DNA from: DAOMNN01 sp050486545
GTDB lineage: Bacteria > Pseudomonadota > Gammaproteobacteria > Burkholderiales > Rhodocyclaceae
DNA length: 15,695 nt
Direction: 5' to 3'
NCBI GenBank assembly: GCA_050486545.1
Contig: JBJHDM010000067.1
Span: forward strand, 1-15,695
The position numbers were made by a program, and so were the translations under genes. The notes beneath the pieces were generated by a model. That model saw only the letters and a list, made by a program, of their open reading frames with translations, was not told where the DNA came from and made no database searches. Numbering within the stretch: the stretch's first letter is position 1; each line of letters opens with the position of its first letter. Below are positions 11,181-15,695 of the stretch, in pieces.

Positions 11181-11564
11181 TCAGGCGTTGGCGATTTCGG
11201 CTTCGTAGCCGGCCGCGTCGAGCAGGCCGGAGAGGTCGTCGCCATCGGGCTTGATGCGGAACAGCCAGGCCGCGTAGGCGTCGCTGTTGACCGACTCGGG
11301 CATGTCCGCGACCTCCTGGTTGGCTTCGACGATCTCGCCGGCGACCGGCGCGTAGATGTCGGAGGCGGCCTTGACCGACTCGATGACCGCGCAGGCTTCG
11401 CCCGCATCGAGCTTGCGGCCGGCTTCGGGCAGTTCCAGGAACACGATGTCGCCCAGGGCCTGCTGGGCGTGGTCGGTGACGCCCACGGTCAGCGTGCCGT
11501 CGGCTTCGACGCGAATCCATTCGTGGGAGCGGGTGTATTTGAGTTCGGTCGGAATGTTGCTCAT
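11181..11564 (-). CDS. gcvH: Glycine cleavage system H protein
   Basis: A 127-residue lipoyl carrier that shuttles the aminomethyl intermediate between GcvP, GcvT and the L protein. It is of normal family length. The N-terminus YTRSHEWIRVEADGTLTVGVTDHAQQALGDIVFLELP is classic GcvH. The lipoylated lysine is Lys65 in VIESVKAASDIYAPVAGEI, followed by the conserved VNSDAYAAWLFRIK segment. The ATG at 11564 is preceded on the minus strand by GGAG about 9 nt upstream, a good Shine-Dalgarno. It lies 64 bp downstream of gcvT in the same transcript. Lipoylation enzymes (LipA/LipB) and the L protein are not in the window. Confidence 0.98.
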   Translation of the reverse strand: MSNIPTELKYTRSHEWIRVEADGTLTVGVTDHAQQALGDIVFLELPEAGRKLDAGEACAVIESVKAASDIYAPVAGEIVEANQEVADMPESVNSDAYAAWLFRIKPDGDDLSGLLDAAGYEAEIANA

Positions 11565-11628
11565 GAGAGGCTCCGGCGGTTGACGGTTTGTCGGGAAAGG
11601 GAGGGTCCGGGGGGTGGATTGCGCGGCG

Positions 11629-12720
<1,092 letters not shown>

Positions 12721-12782
12721 CGCGGGTTTTCCCTTCGGTACGGATCCGGAAACAAGACGGCGCGACCGCTTCGACTGCAAGC

Positions 12783-13010
12783 CGGTCGTGCCCCTTCTGT
12801 CCCTTGTACCTGAGAGATTCCGCCACGCACGATCGGGATCGTGCGGCTGCGGGTGCCCCTTCGGTGGATGCGCCGCTCCGCTGCGGAGCCGGCGGCATCG
12901 CTCTCCAGAATTGTGGTTCGTGCGCGGTCCTTTTGCCTGAGCGGTTCCGGGGGGTTACGCCTTCGGCGACTCGGGAAGATCGGCTTCCCGCGTTCTCTCC
13001 CACGCGACGG
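12783..13010 (-). promoter_or_regulatory. Tandem (two-aptamer) glycine riboswitch in gcvT leader
   Basis: On the minus strand the two consensus glycine aptamers are readable. Aptamer 1 (about 12921-13008) has GGGAGAG, then CCGAAGG, then CTCAGGCAAAAGGACCG. Aptamer 2 (about 12783-12909) has CTGGAGAG, then CCACCGAAGGGGCA, then CTCTCAGGTACAAGGGACAG and AAGGGGCACG. A short A-rich linker (ACCACAATT) separates them. The class binds glycine and usually turns gcv operons on when glycine is plentiful. The element ends about 62 nt before the gcvT ATG. I see no clear U-tract terminator in that stretch, so translational control is the better guess. Confidence 0.95.
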
Positions 13011-13014
13011 GCGC

Positions 13015-13043
13015 ACGATAACATCGCAGGGACCCGGAGGCAA
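13015..13043 (-). promoter_or_regulatory. Candidate sigma-70 promoter of the gcvTHP operon
   Basis: On the minus strand TTGCCT (13043-13038) and TATCGT (13020-13015) are separated by exactly 17 nt, each matching the consensus at 4 of 6 positions. Transcription would begin near 13008, immediately before the first riboswitch helix, which is where a start is expected. The position relative to the aptamer is the strongest argument; the boxes alone are modest. Confidence 0.5.
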
Positions 13044-13054
13044 CGGTCGGGCCG

Positions 13055-13083
13055 TGCACCGCCGACGGCGTCGCGGGTAAGAT
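13055..13083 (+). promoter_or_regulatory. Weak candidate promoter of the alpha/beta hydrolase operon
   Basis: TAAGAT at 13078-13083 resembles a -10 box and ends 6 nt before the hydrolase ATG at 13090. Transcription from it would be leaderless or nearly so. There is no convincing -35 at the matching distance (TGCACC at 13055-13060) and no strong Shine-Dalgarno before the ATG. The region overlaps the divergent gcv promoter, so the two could interfere. Confidence 0.22.
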
Positions 13084-13089
13084 CGCGGG

Positions 13090-13959
13090 ATGAACGAATC
13101 CGTCAGCCGTTTCGTCGAGGTACGCGGCCTTCGCCTGCACGTGCGCGAGTGGGGCGAACCGGGCGCGCCCAGGCTCTTCCTGCTTCACGGGTGGGCCGAC
13201 GTGTCGGCCTCGTTCCAGTTTCTCGTCGATGCCCTAGAAGGGCGCTGGCATGTGCTTGCGCCGGACTGGCGGGGATTCGGACGGTCCGCGCGCACGGGTG
13301 CGGACGCCTACTGGTTTCCCGATTACCTGGGCGATCTCGATGCCCTGCTCGAGCATTTCTCGCCCGACGAGCCGGTGAGGCTGGTCGGGCACAGCATGGG
13401 AGGCAACATCGCGTGCCTGTATGGCGGCGTGCGCCCCGAGCGGGTCGCGAGGTTGGTCGCGATGGACGGCTTCGGCCTGCCCGCCCGCGATCCGGGCGAG
13501 GCGCCGGAGCGGCTGGAGAAGTGGCTGGGGCAGTTGGCGAGGCCGCAGGGATTTCGCAGCTATCCCGATGTCGAGGCCTTCGCCGCGAGGATGATGCGCG
13601 ACAACCCGCGCCTGGATCCCGAGCGGGCCCGATTCCTGGCCACGAACCTGACCGAACCGGATGGGGCCGGGGGCGTGCGCCTGGCGGCCGACCCCGCGCA
13701 CCGGCGCATCAATCCGGTGCTCTACCGGCGGTCCGAGTCGGAAGCCTGCTGGCGGCGCGTGCAGGCTCCGGTCCTCTGGATCGTGCAGGCCGATCCGGCG
13801 TGGCGGCGTGCCGTCGGCATCGGGGATGACGTGTATGATGCTGCCAAATCGTGTTTCGCGGATTTTCGCGAGATTGCGATCCCGGACAGCGGACACAGCT
13901 TTCATCACGACCAGCCGGAAAAGACGGCGTCGGTGATCGAGGCGTTCCTGCGGTCCTGA
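13090..13959 (+). CDS. Alpha/beta hydrolase fold protein
   Basis: A 289-residue predicted cytoplasmic serine hydrolase of unknown substrate. The alpha/beta hydrolase landmarks are present in order: the oxyanion-hole HGW (33-35), the DWRGFGRS strand (59-66), the nucleophile elbow GHSMGG with Ser102, a probable acid Asp235 in VLWIVQADPAW, and the catalytic His269 in DSGHSFHHDQPE. Length and motif spacing are normal for esterase/haloperoxidase-like members, and no signal peptide is visible. The ATG at 13090 begins MNESVSRFVEVRGLRLHVREWG, a typical first-strand start. It is divergent from gcvTHP and followed after 33 bp by the rnm-like gene, so it probably heads a three-gene operon. Specific activity cannot be assigned from sequence. 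Confidence 0.9.
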   Translation: MNESVSRFVEVRGLRLHVREWGEPGAPRLFLLHGWADVSASFQFLVDALEGRWHVLAPDWRGFGRSARTGADAYWFPDYLGDLDALLEHFSPDEPVRLVGHSMGGNIACLYGGVRPERVARLVAMDGFGLPARDPGEAPERLEKWLGQLARPQGFRSYPDVEAFAARMMRDNPRLDPERARFLATNLTEPDGAGGVRLAADPAHRRINPVLYRRSESEACWRRVQAPVLWIVQADPAWRRAVGIGDDVYDAAKSCFADFREIAIPDSGHSFHHDQPEKTASVIEAFLRS

Positions 13960-13992
13960 GTGCAAGACGGGTATTCCTGCCGGACGAACATC

Positions 13993-14823
13993 GTGAACGC
14001 CGATCTTCATTCCCATTCGACCGTCTCCGACGGCTGGCTCGCGCCGGCCGACGTGGTGCGCCGCGCGGCGGCCAACGGCGTGACACTGCTTGCGCTGACC
14101 GATCACGACGAGGTCGGCGGCATCGACGAGGCGGCCGAAGCGGCGCGTGCGTGCGGAATCGATTTCGTGGCCGGAACCGAGATTTCGGTTTCGTTCCTGG
14201 GCGAGACCGTTCACATCGTCGGATTGGGGATCGATCCCCATCATCCGGTGCTCGTTGACGGACTGGCTTCGGTGCGCGGCGGGCGTGCGCGGCGAGCCGC
14301 ACGGATCGGTCGCGAACTGGAGTCGGTCGGCGTGCGCGGCGCCCTGGAGGGCGCGATGCGATTTGCCGGCAATCCCGACCTCGTCAGCCGCGCGCACTTT
14401 GCGCGCCATCTCGTCGCGATCGGCCTGATGCCGGACGTGAACACGGTGTTTCGCCATTATCTCGCCAAGGGCAAGCCCGGATTCGTCGAACACGAGTGGG
14501 CCAGCCTCGACGACGCGGTGGCGTGGATTCGTGCGGCCGGAGGCGTGGCGGTGATCGCCCATCCGGCACGCTATCGGCTCTCGAGCGCGGACCTGGACCT
14601 GCTGTTCGACCGCTTCATGGCCTGCGGCGGCGAAGCGCTGGAAGTCGTGTCGGGCGCGCACTCCGAGGCGGAGATGCTGCGCTTTGCCTCGGTCGCACGG
14701 CAACGCGGCCTGCTTGCGTCGCGCGCCTCCGATTTTCACGGCGAGCAGGAAAGCCCGGTCGACCTGGGCGGGTGCCGCCCCCTGCCGCCGGACCTGGTCC
14801 CAGTGTGGTCCCGGCTGCGCTGA
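13993..14823 (+). CDS. rnm: PHP-domain phosphoesterase, RNase AM/YciV type
   Basis: A 276-residue PHP-family metal-dependent phosphoesterase. E. coli Rnm (YciV) trims RNA 5' ends, notably of rRNAs, and relatives hydrolyse 3',5'-nucleoside bisphosphates. Metal-ligand motifs, numbered from the GTG at 13993, are DLHSHSTVSDG (His6, His8, Asp13), TDHD (Asp37, His38), GTEIS (Glu63), SRAHFARHL (His135), IAHPARY (His190) and ASDFHGE (Asp247, His249). This set is complete, so it should be active. Two GTG starts are possible: 13960, touching the hydrolase stop, adds 11 residues (MQDGYSCRTNI), while 13993 puts DLHSH at residue 4. Neither has a good Shine-Dalgarno. The following yciO matches the yciV-yciO neighbourhood of E. 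coli. Confidence 0.85.
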   Translation: MNADLHSHSTVSDGWLAPADVVRRAAANGVTLLALTDHDEVGGIDEAAEAARACGIDFVAGTEISVSFLGETVHIVGLGIDPHHPVLVDGLASVRGGRARRAARIGRELESVGVRGALEGAMRFAGNPDLVSRAHFARHLVAIGLMPDVNTVFRHYLAKGKPGFVEHEWASLDDAVAWIRAAGGVAVIAHPARYRLSSADLDLLFDRFMACGGEALEVVSGAHSEAEMLRFASVARQRGLLASRASDFHGEQESPVDLGGCRPLPPDLVPVWSRLR

Positions 14824-14846
14824 ACGCCTGCCCGACGGAAACCGAT

Positions 14847-15479
14847 ATGTCGCAGTTCTTCTCCCTTCATCCCGAGCAGCCGCAGCCGCGACTCATCCGC
14901 CAGGCGGCCGAGATCATGCGCGGGGGCGGGCTGGTGGCCTTTCCGACCGACTCGGCCTACGCGCTGGGCGGACAGATGGGCGACACCGCGCTGCTGCAGC
15001 GCATCCGCAGGATTCGCGACGTCGACGAACGGCATCATTTCACGCTGATGTGCCGGGACCTTTCGGAGATCGCCACCTATGCGCGGGTCGACAACAGCCA
15101 GTACCGACTGCTCAAGGCGACCACGCCGGGCACGTACACCTTCATTCTCGAGGCCACCCGCGAATTGCCGCGCAGGGTCCTGCATCCCAAGCGCAAGACC
15201 ATCGGCCTGCGGGTTCCGGACCATCCGGTGGTGGCCGCGCTGTTGGCCGAGCTGGGGGAGCCGATCCTGACCTCGACCCTGCTGCTTCCGGGGGAGGATC
15301 TGCCGCTGACCGACCCGGACGAGATCGTGGATCGGCTCGGCAAGCAGCTCGATCTCGTCATCGAGGCCGGATTCTGCGGTCCCGAGGCGACCACGGTCAT
15401 CGACCTGACCAGCGGGGCGCCGGTGCTGGTCCGGGCGGGAAAAGGCGACCTGGCGCCGTTCGGGCTCGATGAAGATTGA
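14847..15479 (+). CDS. yciO: YciO, Sua5/YrdC-domain protein
   Basis: A 210-residue Sua5/YrdC/YciO-domain protein, very close in length and sequence to E. coli YciO (about 206 residues). Shared stretches include MSQFFSLHPEQPQPRLIRQA, VAFPTDSAYALGG, HHFTLMCRDLSEIATYA, TPGTYTFILEATRELPRRVL, KRKTIGLRVPDHPV and TTVIDLTSGAPVLVRAG. The family is paralogous to TsaC/Sua5, which make threonylcarbamoyl-AMP for tRNA t6A. YciO members are commonly mislabelled as TsaC, and their cellular role is not firmly settled. The ATG at 14847 follows the rnm stop by 23 bp and has a GGA-containing sequence (ACGGAAA) about 5 nt upstream. The frame is open far upstream, but only inside rnm in another phase. It is likely cotranscribed with rnm. 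Confidence 0.93.
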   Translation: MSQFFSLHPEQPQPRLIRQAAEIMRGGGLVAFPTDSAYALGGQMGDTALLQRIRRIRDVDERHHFTLMCRDLSEIATYARVDNSQYRLLKATTPGTYTFILEATRELPRRVLHPKRKTIGLRVPDHPVVAALLAELGEPILTSTLLLPGEDLPLTDPDEIVDRLGKQLDLVIEAGFCGPEATTVIDLTSGAPVLVRAGKGDLAPFGLDED

Positions 15480-15544
15480 TCGGCAGCCGCTTCGTAGGCG
15501 CATTGCTGTGGGCTCGCGCGCTCCGTCCGCGGGGCAGCGCGTAG

Positions 15545-15568
15545 GGCGGCTTCGCGAAGCAAGCCGCC
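15545..15568. repeat. Inverted repeat 1, with a 12-bp perfect palindrome
   Basis: GGCGGCTT (15545-15552) pairs with AAGCCGCC (15561-15568). The interior holds the perfect 12-bp palindrome GCTTCGCGAAGC (15549-15560), so two alternative hairpins compete. It lies 65 bp after the yciO stop, has no T tract, and is flanked by GTAGG. The form resembles REP-type palindromes common between genes in proteobacteria. Confidence 0.7.
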
Positions 15569-15592
15569 AGTCGGCGCTACATCCCGCACATC

Positions 15593-15622
15593 GGTGGATT
15601 GCGCCTTTGGCGCGAATCCACC
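15593..15622. repeat. Inverted repeat 2, REP-like palindrome
   Basis: GGTGGATTGCGCC (15593-15605) pairs with GGCGCGAATCCACC (15609-15622) across a TTT loop: a 13-bp stem with one extra C. It is followed by CT. The same GGTGGATT...AATCCACCCT theme is, from memory, common in intergenic repeats of beta- and gammaproteobacteria, but I cannot confirm that here. Confidence 0.75.
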
Positions 15623-15634
15623 CTTGTATTATTC

Positions 15635-15673
15635 ACTCACTCCCGCTGAAGTCGCTCTTCGGTGGGAGTGAGT
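15635..15673. repeat. Inverted repeat 3, 17-bp stem with 5-nt loop
   Basis: The left arm ACTCACTCCCGCTGAAG (15635-15651) and right arm CTTCGGTGGGAGTGAGT (15657-15673) pair along all 17 positions: 15 Watson-Crick and two G-T wobbles in the + strand RNA, around the loop TCGCT. No U run follows on either strand. On the minus strand the two wobbles become A-C mismatches, so the RNA hairpin is stronger in the + orientation. Confidence 0.85.
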
Positions 15674-15695
15674 CGCCGGACGCCGTATCCACCCT

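Larger units (their letters stand above)
15480..15695. other. Non-coding tail after yciO with clustered inverted repeats
   Basis: No frame here has coding character. The stretch from 15480 to about 15540 shows nothing definite. From 15545 on it holds three consecutive inverted repeats. TCCACCCT occurs at 15617-15624 and again at the last 8 bases (15688-15695), 71 bp apart, so another repeat copy may begin at the window edge. No transposase or att-like core is visible. Confidence 0.6.

Noticed and set aside
11087..11407. N-terminal extension of gcvP
   Set aside because: The frame is open but Arg/Ser/Pro-rich, overlaps most of gcvH in another phase and has no GcvP similarity. The start MPSNLLTAP fits the family.
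14847..15479. Annotation as the t6A enzyme TsaC/Sua5
   Set aside because: The protein matches YciO stretch by stretch, including MSQFF at the start and FTLMCRDLSE, so YciO is the better call even though the domain is shared.
15635..15673. Rho-independent terminator of yciO
   Set aside because: The stem is strong but 156 bp from the stop, and it is not followed by a T tract on either strand.
15545..15673. Integron attC or phage att site
   Set aside because: No RYYYAAC/GTTRRRY core sites, no integrase or gene-cassette context, and no tRNA gene in the window.

Overview
The window reads as a chromosomal segment of a GC-rich proteobacterium. The single-chain GcvP, the gcvT-gcvH-gcvP order behind a tandem glycine riboswitch, and a PHP-phosphoesterase/YciO pair that is also adjacent in E. 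coli fit a beta- or gammaproteobacterium. I lean towards a Rhodocyclales-like betaproteobacterium (Thauera/Azoarcus type) from remembered gene order and protein flavour, but the sequence alone does not prove this.

Region 1 (about 1-8164, + strand) is the 3' part of a type I secretion/RTX locus. It starts inside a very large acidic, Gly/Asp-rich protein of at least 1846 residues. That protein has at least seven calcium-binding nonapeptide blocks alternating with haemolysin-type calcium-binding-related modules, then two cadherin/Ig-like domains flanking a VCBS-like domain, and a helical tail ending in cysteine. A GT-B glycosyltransferase (5559-6803) follows after 16 bp. It overlaps by 4 bp an HlyD-family periplasmic adaptor (6800-8164). 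No ABC exporter or TolC-like outer-membrane gene is inside the window, so they must lie upstream or elsewhere. The simplest reading is a large secreted or surface-retained calcium-dependent protein, its adaptor, and a sugar transferase whose target is unknown and might be the RTX protein.

Region 2 (8192-13043, - strand) is the glycine cleavage operon gcvT-gcvH-gcvP. It converges on hlyD with only 27 bp between the stops. Its leader carries a recognisable two-aptamer glycine riboswitch (about 12783-13010) and a plausible sigma-70 promoter. The dihydrolipoamide dehydrogenase (L protein) is not encoded here.

Region 3 (13090-15479, + strand) is a tight three-gene set: an alpha/beta hydrolase, an Rnm/YciV-type PHP phosphoesterase and YciO. 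The last about 215 bp (15480-15695) contain no convincing gene. They hold at least three strong inverted repeats and a repeated TCCACCCT motif at the window edge, suggesting the start of a REP-like repeat cluster.

Most of the window is ordinary core metabolism. The least ordinary parts are the RTX-glycosyltransferase-HlyD arrangement, a perfect six-residue tandem expansion in the RTX protein, a riboswitch core 9-mer that recurs at the gcvT ribosome-binding site, and the terminal hairpin cluster.
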